Below are positions 32,217-39,876 of a stretch of DNA of 64,000 bases, one piece after another (position 1 is the first letter of the stretch; the number at the start of each line of letters is the position of its first letter). Position numbers and translations under genes: made by a program. The notes beneath the pieces are model-generated. The model worked only from the letters and a program-made list of their open reading frames with translations. It did no database searches and was not told the DNA's origin. Origin of the DNA: Streptomyces achromogenes (lineage in GTDB: Bacteria; Actinomycetota; Actinomycetes; Streptomycetales; Streptomycetaceae); NCBI RefSeq assembly GCF_030816715.1, contig NZ_JAUSYH010000001.1, positions 1,984,001-2,048,000 of the forward strand. Reading direction: 5' to 3'.

Positions 32217-32318
32217 GCGCAAGGCCGGGAGCCGCGCAAGGCCGGGAGCCGCGCAAGGCCGGGAGCCGCGCAAGGCCGGGAGCCGCGCAAGGCCGGGAGC
32301 CGCGCAAGGCCGGGGGCG
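32217..32318. repeat. 17-bp tandem repeat tract, six copies
   Basis: The unit GCGCAAGGCCGGGAGCC is repeated without change five times (32217-32301) and once with changes (32302-32318). It lies between the convergent RNA ligase and soxR genes. Unit length is not a multiple of 3 and the region is non-coding. Confidence 0.93.
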
Positions 32319-32387
32319 GCGGCCTTGCGGTCCGGCCGGCCTCGCGTGCCGCGCCGGCTCCCGGGGCGGGGGCGGGTGGCCGTCGTG

Positions 32388-32894
32388 TCAGCCCTGCCCC
32401 GCGCCCCCGCCCCGGCCGGCGCCCCCGCCGTCGTCCTCTCGTCGTTCGGCCAGCAGGCGTGAGCCGGCCAGCCGGTCGCCCAGGACGTCGTCCGGGTTGG
32501 ACAGGACGCAGGTGGCGAGGGACAGGCAGCCGCAGCCGATGCAGTCGGTGAGGTGGTCGCGGAGCCGGTTGAGCTGCCTGATCCGCTCGTCCAGCTCCGC
32601 GCGCCACGCTTGCGACAGTCCGGCCCAGTCCTCACGGGTCGGGGTGCGCTCCTCCGGGAGTCCGGCAAGGGCCTCACGGATCGTGGCCAGCGGGATGCCC
32701 ACTCGCTGCGCGGCGCGGACGAAGGCGACGCGGCGCAGCGTGTCGCGGTGGTAGCGGCGCTGGTTGCCCGAGGTGCGGCGACTGCTGATCAGGCCCTTGG
32801 ACTCGTAGAAGTGCAGGGCGGACACGGCGGCGCCGCTGCGAGCGGCGAGTTGGCCCACCGTGAGCTCGTGGATCTTCTCGGGAATCTGGGGCAC
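32388..32894 (-). CDS. soxR: Redox-sensitive MerR-family regulator SoxR
   Basis: 168 residues from the GTG at 32894 ([21 protein letters not shown]). The start is fixed by TAGGCT exactly 7 nt upstream and by my memory of the S. coelicolor protein. The MerR helix-turn-helix is followed by the [20 protein letters not shown] wing, a dimer helix and the [2Fe-2S] cysteines Cys118, Cys121, Cys123 and Cys129 ([12 protein letters not shown]). In streptomycetes SoxR responds to redox-active antibiotics such as actinorhodin and switches on a few oxidoreductase and exporter genes. The C-terminal tail is Gly/Arg-rich. I saw no SoxR box in this window. Confidence 0.93.
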   Translation of the reverse strand: MPQIPEKIHELTVGQLAARSGAAVSALHFYESKGLISSRRTSGNQRRYHRDTLRRVAFVRAAQRVGIPLATIREALAGLPEERTPTREDWAGLSQAWRAELDERIRQLNRLRDHLTDCIGCGCLSLATCVLSNPDDVLGDRLAGSRLLAERREDDGGGAGRGGGAGQG

Positions 32895-32901
32895 CCCTCG
32901 A

Positions 32902-32907
32902 AGCCTA
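32902..32907 (-). promoter_or_regulatory. -10 element of leaderless soxR promoter
   Basis: On the minus strand TAGGCT is followed by 7 nt and the GTG start of soxR. Confidence 0.5.
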
Positions 32908-32959
32908 CCCACCCGCGCCGGCCCCGGGTCCGTTGACATCGGCCCGCCGCCCGACCATG

Positions 32960-32975
32960 CTAAGCAGTTGCTTAG
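32960..32975. promoter_or_regulatory. TetR-type operator upstream of the MaoC hydratase gene
   Basis: CTAAGCAGTTGCTTAG is a 16-bp palindrome except for the central 2 bp. It lies 50 bp before the hydratase ATG and 65 bp from soxR. A related site (34251-34266) stands before the nearby TetR gene. Confidence 0.6.
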
Positions 32976-33025
32976 ACCCATGGCACGGTGGCATGGGCAT
33001 CCAGTGACGCGAGAGGGCCGCAGAC

Positions 33026-33487
33026 ATGGCAGAGCCGAGGATCTTCACGTCCGCCGACGAGCTGAGGGCGGCGGTGGGCGAGCAGCTGGGGTACACCGAC
33101 TGGCTGGAGGTGGACCAGAAGCGCATCGACCTCTTCGCGGAGGCCACCGGCGACCACCAGTGGATCCACGTGGACCCGGAGAAGGCGGCCGCCGGACCGT
33201 TCGGCACGACCATCGCGCACGGCTACCTCACCCTGTCCCTGCTGCCGCTCTTCGGTCCGCAGCTGATCACGGTCGAGAACGTGAAGATGGGCGTCAACTA
33301 CGGGACGAACAAGGTGCGTTTCCCCGCCCCGGTGCCCGTCGGCTCGCGCGTGCGCGCCACCGCGACCATCACCGGCGTCGAGGACGTCACCGGCGGAGTG
33401 CAGGTCAGCGTCGCGTTCACGGTGGAGCGCGAGGGCGGGGACAAGCCGGTGTGCGTGGCGGAGTCGGTGTCCCGCTACTACCTCTGA
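33026..33487 (+). CDS. MaoC-like enoyl-CoA hydratase
   Basis: 153 residues. The hydratase 2 motif is clear: [15 protein letters not shown], with catalytic Asp43 and His48, followed by [17 protein letters not shown] of the hot-dog fold. It should hydrate 2-enoyl-CoA to the (R)-3-hydroxyacyl-CoA. GAGGG lies upstream of the ATG. The palindrome upstream and the TetR gene 90 bp downstream on the other strand suggest local control by an acyl-CoA-responsive repressor. Confidence 0.92.
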   Translation: MAEPRIFTSADELRAAVGEQLGYTDWLEVDQKRIDLFAEATGDHQWIHVDPEKAAAGPFGTTIAHGYLTLSLLPLFGPQLITVENVKMGVNYGTNKVRFPAPVPVGSRVRATATITGVEDVTGGVQVSVAFTVEREGGDKPVCVAESVSRYYL

Positions 33488-33577
33488 GACCCGCTGTCCC
33501 GCCTCCGGGGCCTGCCGTTGCCGTCCCCGCCTCTCGGGCCCACCTGTGAGGCCCGGCTTCCGCGGACGCCGGCGCGG

Positions 33578-34204
33578 CTACTTCGCCGCGCCCACCATCC
33601 GCAGCACGAGGTCGGCGTACAGCTCGCCGACCTCGTCGGGGGTGCGCGGCCCGCCCACGTTGAACCAGCGGGCCACGTCGATGCACAGGGACAGCACGGC
33701 GAGGGTGGTGCCGTGCACGTCCGGCACGGCGAACTCGCCGCTCGCCACGCCGTCCTCGATGATCCCGCGGACCTCGGCGTCGACCTTGCGGCGCAGGCCG
33801 AGGATCTCCGCGCGGGCGTCCGGGCCGAGGGCGTCCAGCTCGTACTGCACGACCCGGGCCGTGGTGCGCCGCCCCGCGTGCCAGCGGACGAAGGAGCTGA
33901 CGGCGTCGGCGAGACGCTCGGTGGCGCTGCCCTCGCCGGCGGCCGCCGTGCGCAGGATGTCCAGCGCACGGTCGTGACCGATCCGGCTGATGCGGTGCAG
34001 CAGCTCTTCCTTGGTCTTGTAGTGGATGTAGAGGGCGGCCGGGCTCATGCCCGCGCGGCCCGCGATGTCCCGGGTGGTCGTCGCGTGGTAGCCGCGCTCC
34101 GCGAAGGCCTCCACGGCGGCGACGAGGAGTCGCCTGGCCGCGTCAGGGGTGACCTCGTCCCACGGCTCGATCTCGCCGCCGGCCGTCTCCTCCGCCGTAG
34201 TCAT
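33578..34204 (-). CDS. TetR family regulator (fatty-acid type)
   Basis: 208 residues from the ATG at 34204 (GAGG at 9 nt); an upstream in-frame start at 34240 lies in the operator-promoter region and is less likely. The DNA-binding domain is FAERGYHATTTRDIAGRAGMSPAALYIHYKTKEELL. The ligand domain includes LSLCIDVARWFNVGGPRTPDEV, a pattern common in fatty-acid-linked TetR proteins. Its own upstream palindrome (34251-34266) matches that before the MaoC gene, so autoregulation and control of the hydratase are likely. Confidence 0.87.
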   Translation of the reverse strand: MTTAEETAGGEIEPWDEVTPDAARRLLVAAVEAFAERGYHATTTRDIAGRAGMSPAALYIHYKTKEELLHRISRIGHDRALDILRTAAAGEGSATERLADAVSSFVRWHAGRRTTARVVQYELDALGPDARAEILGLRRKVDAEVRGIIEDGVASGEFAVPDVHGTTLAVLSLCIDVARWFNVGGPRTPDEVGELYADLVLRMVGAAK

Positions 34205-34250
34205 CGCTCGTCGCCTCTCTCGGTACAGGGGCTCCACCATACCGCCGAAG

Positions 34251-34266
34251 GTGAGCGCTCGCTTAG
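34251..34266. promoter_or_regulatory. TetR-type operator upstream of the 33.6-kb tetR gene
   Basis: GTGAGCGCTCGCTTAG shares 11 of 16 positions with CTAAGCAGTTGCTTAG at 32960, including the whole right half GCTTAG and the left AGC. It lies 46 bp before the tetR ATG. Confidence 0.5.
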
Positions 34267-34275
34267 ATTGCCCGC

Positions 34276-34563
34276 TCAGAGCTTCTCGAAGGGGTCGTGG
34301 TCGGCGAGCAGCTTCTCCAGGCGGGCCTGGTCCACCCGGCTCACGATCTGCCCGGCCTCCTGCCGGTCGCGGATCACCTTCGCCAGCGTGAAGGCGGAGG
34401 TCACCAGGTACAGGACGGCGATCGCCAGGAAGCCGCGCACCCAGCCGTCGGTGTGGAGGTTGTAGATGCCGATTCCGGTGGCCGCGATGGCGATACCGAA
34501 GGAGGCGACGGCCTGTCCGTAGAACGCCGCGGTGCTCTGCTGCTTGACCGGTGTGTCACTCAT
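34276..34563 (-). CDS. YiaA/YiaB family two-helix membrane protein
   Basis: 95 residues from the ATG at 34563. Two hydrophobic helices (about 14-34 and 40-62: AFYGQAVASFGIAIAATGIGIYNL and WVRGFLAIAVLYLVTSAFTLAKV) with a short turn correspond to the YiaA/B two-helix domain. The cytoplasmic tail is charged (VSRVDQARLEKLLADHDPFEKL). Function unknown. It is separated from the TetR by 71 bp and follows the acyl-CoA dehydrogenase gene on the same strand. Confidence 0.82.
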   Translation of the reverse strand: MSDTPVKQQSTAAFYGQAVASFGIAIAATGIGIYNLHTDGWVRGFLAIAVLYLVTSAFTLAKVIRDRQEAGQIVSRVDQARLEKLLADHDPFEKL

Positions 34564-34622
34564 GGGGACAAGCTTCGGCGGAGGGGGCGCGCGCCACATC
34601 CGTCCGCGTACTCAGTACGTAC

Positions 34623-35777
34623 TCAGAACGCCGAGACCCCTGTCAGGGCCCGTCCGATGAGCAGTTTCTGTATCTGGCTCGTGCCCTCGTAGAGGGTCAT
34701 CACGCGGGCGTCGCGCAGCAGTTTGCCGGCCGGGTACTCGTCGATGTACCCGTAGCCGCCGAAGACCTGCAGGGCGTTGTTGGCGGCGCGCACGGCGGCC
34801 TCCGAGGCGAAGAGCTTGGCCTTGGAGGACTCGGTGGCGAAGGGCAGGCCCCGGTCGATCAGGTCGGCGACCCGCCAGGTCAGCAGCCGGGCCGCGTCCA
34901 CGTCGACCGCGATGTCGCTGATCAGTTCCTGGACGAGCTGGTGGTGGGCGATGCTCCTGCCGAACTGTTCGCGCTCGCCGGCGTACCGCACCGCCGCGTC
35001 CAGGGCGGCCTGCGCGATGCCGACACAGCCCGCCGCCACCGACATCCGGCCCTTGGCCAGCGCCGACATCGCGACGGAGAACCCCTTGCCCTCGGGCGCC
35101 AGCATCGCGGAGGCGGGCACCCGGACGTCGTCGAGGACCAGCTCGGCGGTGGCCTGCCCGCGCAGGCCGAGCTTGCCGTGGATGGTGCGGCGGCCCAGAC
35201 CGGGAGTGTCCGTGGGGACGAGGAACGCGGAGACGCCCTTGTGTCCCGGCGCGTCGGTCGAGCGGGCGAAGAGCAGGACGACGTCGGCCCAGGTGCCGTT
35301 GGTGATGAACGTCTTGGCGCCGTTGATCACGTACGAGTCGCCGTCGCGGACCGCGCGGGTGGTGAGGTTGCCGGCGTCCGAGCCGGTGCCGGGTTCGGTG
35401 AGGCCGAAGCAGCCCACGTACGCGCCGGACGTCAGTCCGGGCAGCCAGCGGCGCTTCTGCTCCTCGCTCCCCCAGGCCGCGACCGACTTGGCGACCAGGC
35501 CGAGGGAGACGGACACGATGCCGCGCACGGACGAGTCCCCGCGGCCCAGTTCCTCCGTGACCAGGCAGTAGGCGAGGTGGTCGCCGCCGGAGCCGCCGTA
35601 CTCCTCGTCGACGGTCAGCCCGAGGAAGCCGACCTCGCCGAGCTTCTTCACCACGGACCGGTCGACCTCCTCGGCCCGGTCCCAGGCGACGACGTGCGGG
35701 GCGATCTCGCGGTCCACGAACTCCTTGGCGAGCTGCCGGACGGCCGTCTGCTCCTCGCTGAGCCCCAGGTTCACCAC
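34623..35777 (-). CDS. Acyl-CoA dehydrogenase
   Basis: 384 residues, the standard length. Motifs: CFGLTEPGTGSDAGNL (FAD and substrate), FITNGTWADVVLLFA, REQFGRSIAHHQLVQE, ALQVFGGYGYIDEYP, and the catalytic base Glu364 in LYEGTSQIQKLLIGR. It catalyses alpha,beta-dehydrogenation of an acyl-CoA, most likely short or branched chain. A palindrome matching that before the aldehyde/alcohol dehydrogenase operon lies upstream, next to the divergent TetR gene. Confidence 0.93.
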   Translation of the reverse strand: MVNLGLSEEQTAVRQLAKEFVDREIAPHVVAWDRAEEVDRSVVKKLGEVGFLGLTVDEEYGGSGGDHLAYCLVTEELGRGDSSVRGIVSVSLGLVAKSVAAWGSEEQKRRWLPGLTSGAYVGCFGLTEPGTGSDAGNLTTRAVRDGDSYVINGAKTFITNGTWADVVLLFARSTDAPGHKGVSAFLVPTDTPGLGRRTIHGKLGLRGQATAELVLDDVRVPASAMLAPEGKGFSVAMSALAKGRMSVAAGCVGIAQAALDAAVRYAGEREQFGRSIAHHQLVQELISDIAVDVDAARLLTWRVADLIDRGLPFATESSKAKLFASEAAVRAANNALQVFGGYGYIDEYPAGKLLRDARVMTLYEGTSQIQKLLIGRALTGVSAF

Positions 35778-35886
35778 GAGATCACCTCACTGAAGAGAAG
35801 CCGGACCCGGACGGTCGACCCGGATGCCGGACCGGACGGCGCCCCGGAAGGTCGGCCCGGGAAACCGACCAGGGAAGTCGGACTTT

Positions 35887-35905
35887 AAATTAGCACTGCT
35901 AGTTT
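35887..35905. promoter_or_regulatory. TetR-type operator between the acyl-CoA dehydrogenase and its divergent tetR
   Basis: AAATTAGCACTGCTAGTTT is a 19-bp palindrome with one mismatch around a central C. It covers the region where the -35 of the leaderless tetR promoter must be. Nearly the same sequence occurs at 41303-41321. Confidence 0.7.
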
Positions 35906-35919
35906 CCAGCGTGCAGCCC

Positions 35920-35925
35920 TACTAT
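35920..35925 (+). promoter_or_regulatory. -10 element of leaderless tetR promoter
   Basis: TACTAT is followed by 7 nt and the ATG at 35933. The operator at 35887-35905 would block polymerase here. Confidence 0.55.
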
Positions 35926-35932
35926 GTGCGCC

Positions 35933-36568
35933 ATGGCCCGACCGCGCAAGCCCCTCCTCAGCACCGACCGGATCGTCGAGACCGCACGGGCGCTCGTGGA
36001 CACGGAGGGCCTCGCGGCCGTCTCCACGCGTCGGCTCGCCGCCGAACTGGGGGTGAGCGGGCCCTCGCTGTACAACCACTTCCGCACCAAGGACGAGATC
36101 CTCGAAGCCGTCGCCGACTCGGTGAGCGCCCAGGTCGACCTGTCGATGTTCGAGGACGCCGGCCGGGAGTGGCGCACGGCGCTGCACGACTGGGCCGTCT
36201 CCTACCGGGCCGCCCTGCGCGACCACCCGAACATCGTCCCGGTGCTCGCCCGGGGACCCGGCCGCCGCCCTGCCGGGCTGCGGCTCGCCGACGCGGTGTA
36301 CGGCGCGATGGTCCGGGCCGGGTGGCCGGCCGCCCAGGCCACCAGCATCGGCGCGCTGATGCGCTACTTCATCATGGGCTCCGCGCTCGGCTCGTTCGCC
36401 GGCGGCTTCGTCGACGACGTGAGCGCCTACGACCCGGCCGACTACCCGCACCTGGGGCAGGCCCACCTGCTCGCCGAGCAGCAGGAGAAGATCGACGAGC
36501 GGGCGTTCGAGACCGGGCTCACGGCACTGCTCGACGGCCTCGCGCGGCAGTTCGAGCAGCTGCCCTGA
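35933..36568 (+). CDS. TetR family regulator of acyl-CoA, aldehyde and alcohol dehydrogenase genes
   Basis: 211 residues. The ATG at 35933 (MARPRKPLLSTDRIVETAR) was chosen for its -10 at 7 nt; an ATG at 35924 overlaps the -10. The helix-turn-helix is TRRLAAELGVSGPSLYNHFRTKDEIL, and the C-terminal domain (about 80-205) is of the TetR_C_11/TetR_C_6 style with a long helix LMRYFIMGSALGSFAGGFVDD. Two matching operators, one here and one 5.4 kb away before the ALDH gene, define its probable local regulon. Confidence 0.88.
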   Translation: MARPRKPLLSTDRIVETARALVDTEGLAAVSTRRLAAELGVSGPSLYNHFRTKDEILEAVADSVSAQVDLSMFEDAGREWRTALHDWAVSYRAALRDHPNIVPVLARGPGRRPAGLRLADAVYGAMVRAGWPAAQATSIGALMRYFIMGSALGSFAGGFVDDVSAYDPADYPHLGQAHLLAEQQEKIDERAFETGLTALLDGLARQFEQLP

Positions 36569-36636
36569 TCCGTCGGGGCAGCCGCCCCGACACGGTTCGG
36601 CGACGGCCGAAGTGTGCGTCGCGCATGCTGGACGGC

Positions 36637-37503
36637 ATGAGCGTCATGGACACCGGCAGCCGCACGAACACCGGGAGCCGCAGGGATCCCCGGGTGGCGG
36701 GGCTGGCCGCACTCGCGGGTCTCGTCGCCGACGAGACACGGGCCGCGTGCCTGCTGGCCCTGCTCGACGGGCGGGCGTGGACCGCCGGCGAACTCGCCCG
36801 GCACGCGGGCGTGGCCGCGTCCACCCTGAGCGAGCACCTGGGCAGGCTGGTCGCGGGGGGCCTGCTGGCCGAGGAGAGGCAGGGGCGGCACCGGTACGTG
36901 CGGCTCGCCGGCACCCGGGTCGCCCAGCTCCTGGAGGACCTGGCCGCCCAGGTGACCCCGGATCCGGCCCACCGGCCGCGCGGCCTGCGCGCCACGACGG
37001 CCGGTTCGGCGATGGCCCGGGGCCGCACCTGCTACGACCATCTAGCCGGCCGGCTCGGCATCGCCCTGACGGACGCCCTCACCGCCCGCCGCCTGATCGC
37101 CCCGGCGCCCGCGCCTCCCTCGGCCGCCGCGCACCCCCGGTCGTCAGCCGAGACCGACGCCGCCCCCGCTTCCGCGCCCACCGACAGCCCCGTACCCGCA
37201 CCCGCACCCGCACCCGACGAGCGGGGCACCGGGTTCGCGCTGACCGAGGCCGGGATGCGGTGGTTCGAGGACTGCGGCATCGTCCTCGACCCCGCCGGCC
37301 GAAGGCCCCTGGCCCGTGCCTGCCTCGACTGGACCGAGCGGCGGCCGCATCTGGCGGGCGCGGCCGGCGCCGCCCTGTGCCGGCACGCCCTCGACGCGGG
37401 CTGGTGTGTGCGCATCGGATCCGAGCGGGCCGTGAAGGTGACGGCGCGGGGCGAACGCGCGCTGGCCGAGCTGCTGGGCGTCGAGCCCGCCGCCCTGTGC
37501 TGA
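36637..37503 (+). CDS. ArsR-family winged-helix regulator with extended C-terminus
   Basis: 288 residues from the ATG at 36637; an in-frame ATG at 36625 is also possible. The ArsR-type DNA-binding domain covers about 20-105 (LAGLVADETRAACLLALLDGRAWTAGELARHAGVAASTLSEHLGRLVAGGLL). There are no ArsR metal cysteines at the usual positions. A Pro/Ala-rich linker (SPVPAPAPAPDERG) leads to a second domain with LTEAGMRWFEDCGIVL and CLDWTERRPHLAGAAGAALC, as in the longer DUF5937-free ArsR proteins of actinobacteria. Its target may be the EamA exporter gene just downstream (158 bp). Confidence 0.85.
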   Translation: MSVMDTGSRTNTGSRRDPRVAGLAALAGLVADETRAACLLALLDGRAWTAGELARHAGVAASTLSEHLGRLVAGGLLAEERQGRHRYVRLAGTRVAQLLEDLAAQVTPDPAHRPRGLRATTAGSAMARGRTCYDHLAGRLGIALTDALTARRLIAPAPAPPSAAAHPRSSAETDAAPASAPTDSPVPAPAPAPDERGTGFALTEAGMRWFEDCGIVLDPAGRRPLARACLDWTERRPHLAGAAGAALCRHALDAGWCVRIGSERAVKVTARGERALAELLGVEPAALC

Positions 37504-37648
37504 GCCGAGGCCGGCGCCCGCCGACGCCCCGCCCGTGTCCCCGCCCGGCCTGGACCAGCGGCCGCGCCCGCCCCCGCGTCGACCCGCGTGACCGTCCACG
37601 CGATGCTCCCCGTCCGAAATCCGCGAGCCCGCGTTCTGCCCGTCCCCC

Positions 37649-37654
37649 TAGCCT
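37649..37654 (+). promoter_or_regulatory. -10 element of possible leaderless promoter
   Basis: TAGCCT is followed by 7 nt and the ATG at 37662. GAGG in those 7 nt could instead serve as an RBS for the next ATG at 37665. Confidence 0.4.
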
Positions 37655-37661
37655 GAGGACC

Positions 37662-38651
37662 ATGATGACCAGCCCCCGGCCTGCCGAACGCCGTACCGAG
37701 ATGCTCGCCGCCGGTGCGGCCGCCGTGACCGTCGTGCTGTGGGCCTCCGCCTTCGTGTCGATCCGCAGCGCGGGCGACGCCTACTCGCCGGGAGCGCTGG
37801 CGCTCGGCCGGCTGCTCTCCGGCGCGGCGGTGCTGGGGGTCATCTGCGCCGTACGGCGTGCGGGCCGGCCGCCGAGGTCCGCCTGGCGCGGGATCGCCGT
37901 GTCGGGGTTGCTGTGGTTCGGCTTCTACATGGTCGTCCTCAACTGGGGCGAGCAGCAGGTGGACGCGGGGACGGCGGCACTGGTGGTGAACATCGGGCCG
38001 ATCCTCATCGCGCTGCTCGGCGCGCGTCTGCTCGGGGACGCGATGCCGCCGCGGCTGCTGGCCGGGATGGCGGTCTCGTTCGCCGGCGCGGTGGCGGTGG
38101 GGCTGTCGATGTCGGGTGCGGGCGGGTCGTCGGTGCTCGGCGTGGTGCTGTGCCTGCTCGCCGCCTTCGGTTACGCGGGCGGCGTCGTCGCGCAGAAGCC
38201 GGCCCTGGGAAGCGCGAGCGCCCTGCAGGTGACGACGTTCGGGTGCGTCGTCGGGGCGGTGGTGTGCCTGCCGTTCGCGGGGCAACTGGTCCACGAGGCG
38301 GCCGACGCTCCGGTCTCCGCCACGCTCAACATGGTCTACCTGGGCGTCTTCCCGACCGCGCTGGCCTTCACCACATGGGCCTACGCCCTGGCCCGGACGA
38401 CCGCGAGCCGCATGGGGGCGACCACGTACGCGGTGCCCGCACTGGTCGTCCTGATGTCCTGGCTGGCGCTCGGCGAGGTGCCGGGGGCGCTCACCCTGGC
38501 CGGCGGTGTGCTGTGCCTGGCGGGCGTGGCCGTGTCGCGGTCGAAGCCCCGCACGCAGCGGACGCGGGCGGCGGGGTCCGCACAGGCGGCGGGGGAAGCG
38601 GGGGTTCCCGAGCCGGGGTCCGACCGGGAGGTCGGTCCCCGGTCGGGCTGA
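37662..38651 (+). CDS. EamA/DMT family transporter
   Basis: 329 residues with ten membrane helices in two EamA repeats. The first repeat has VVLWASAFVSIRSAGDAYSPGALALGRLL and the second VVLCLLAAFGYAGGVVAQKPAL and PTALAFTTWAYALARTTASRMG. It ends in a charged, flexible tail (SKPRTQRTRAAGSAQAAGEAG). Such proteins export small metabolites or amino acids. The start is ATG at 37662, with 37665 as an option. It follows the ArsR gene, which may regulate it. Confidence 0.9.
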   Translation: MMTSPRPAERRTEMLAAGAAAVTVVLWASAFVSIRSAGDAYSPGALALGRLLSGAAVLGVICAVRRAGRPPRSAWRGIAVSGLLWFGFYMVVLNWGEQQVDAGTAALVVNIGPILIALLGARLLGDAMPPRLLAGMAVSFAGAVAVGLSMSGAGGSSVLGVVLCLLAAFGYAGGVVAQKPALGSASALQVTTFGCVVGAVVCLPFAGQLVHEAADAPVSATLNMVYLGVFPTALAFTTWAYALARTTASRMGATTYAVPALVVLMSWLALGEVPGALTLAGGVLCLAGVAVSRSKPRTQRTRAAGSAQAAGEAGVPEPGSDREVGPRSG

Positions 38652-38786
38652 CACCACCCGGCTGCACCCGGCCGCCCCGGGCCGGGAGGCGTGGGTGCGC
38701 GGCCGCGCCCGCCGGCAGGGTCGCGGAGGCCGGCGGGTCCGGCGTTCGGCACCGGCGCCGCGCACAGCGGCCGGTGTGCGGTGCGG

Positions 38787-39866
38787 TCAGAAGACGACGA
38801 GCGCCCGGCCGCCCTTGCCGGCCAGCATGTTGTCGAAGGCCCCCGGGATGTCCTCCAGCGCGATGCGCTCCGTCACCAGGGCGCCGAGGTCCAGACGGCC
38901 CGCCCGGACGTGGCCGGCGAGGACCGGGAGGTCCTTCGCCGGGTCGGAGTTGCCGTAGACGCAGCCCGAGAGGGTTCTGCCCCAGTGGAAGAGCTCCAGG
39001 GCGTTGAAGGTGACCTGCTGGTCCTTGCCGCCGATGCCGACGACCGTGGTACGGCCGCCGCGCCGGGTGGACTCCCAGGCCGTGCGGATGGCGACGGCGC
39101 GTCCCACGCACTCCACGGCCACGTCGACGCCCTGCCGGCCGGTGAGGGCGCGGATCTCGCGGGCGGTGTCCGCCGAGGCGATCACGTACTCCGTGGCGCC
39201 CGCCGACCGGGCCAGCTCCTCCTTCTCCGGGGAGACGTCCACGGCGACGATCGTCGCGGCGCCCGCGATCCGGGCCGCCTGGAGGGCGGCGAGGCCGACT
39301 CCGCCGACACCGAACACGGCGACCGTCTCGCCGGCCCGGACGCGCGCGCTGTGGTGGACGGCGCCGTAACCGGTGAGGACGGCGCAGCCCAGCAGGGCGG
39401 CGTCGGTGAGCGGGATGCCGTCCGGCAGGGGCAGCAGGCAGGACTCGCGGACGACCGTCTCCTCGGCGAACGCGGCGACGTTCAGCCCGGGGTGCAGGTC
39501 CCGGCCGTCGGCGGTGCGGGCGTACACGTCCGCGGAGCCGTTCAGGGCGTTGGCGCACAGCCAGACCTCGCCCAGTCCGCAGGCGTGACAACTCCCGCAG
39601 GAGGGAGCCCAGTTGAGGACCACCCGATCGCCCGGCGCGACCCGGGCCACGCCCTCGCCGACGGACACGACCGTGCCCGCGCCCTCATGACCGAGGACCG
39701 CGGGGACGGGCACCCGCATGGTGCCGTTGGACAGGGAGAGGTCGGAGTGGCAGACCCCGGCGGCGGCGAGCCGGACGCGGACCTGGCCCGGGCCGGGTTC
39801 CGGGAGGTCGATGCCGATGATCTCCAGGGGAGCTCCGACGGCGGGAAGTACGGCGGCACGGACCAC
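38787..39866 (-). CDS. Zinc-dependent alcohol dehydrogenase
   Basis: 359 residues from a GTG at 39866 (GAGGAG at 6 nt). Catalytic zinc ligands Cys39 and His60-Glu61 (GHEGAG) and the structural zinc cysteines Cys90, Cys93, Cys96 and Cys104 are present, and the NAD motif is FGVGGVGLAALQAARIAGA. It is of the class III/benzyl-alcohol dehydrogenase kind. The stop of the ALDH gene is 10 bp upstream, so the two form an operon that would convert alcohol to aldehyde to acid. By position it corresponds to SCO1705. Confidence 0.92.
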   Translation of the reverse strand: MVRAAVLPAVGAPLEIIGIDLPEPGPGQVRVRLAAAGVCHSDLSLSNGTMRVPVPAVLGHEGAGTVVSVGEGVARVAPGDRVVLNWAPSCGSCHACGLGEVWLCANALNGSADVYARTADGRDLHPGLNVAAFAEETVVRESCLLPLPDGIPLTDAALLGCAVLTGYGAVHHSARVRAGETVAVFGVGGVGLAALQAARIAGAATIVAVDVSPEKEELARSAGATEYVIASADTAREIRALTGRQGVDVAVECVGRAVAIRTAWESTRRGGRTTVVGIGGKDQQVTFNALELFHWGRTLSGCVYGNSDPAKDLPVLAGHVRAGRLDLGALVTERIALEDIPGAFDNMLAGKGGRALVVF

Positions 39867-39876
39867 TTCGGGCTCC

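Noticed and set aside
32895..32981. Longer soxR starting at 32981 or 32939
   Set aside because: These starts would place the operator palindrome or the -10 TAGGCT inside the gene; the GTG at 32894 fits the known SoxR N-terminus.
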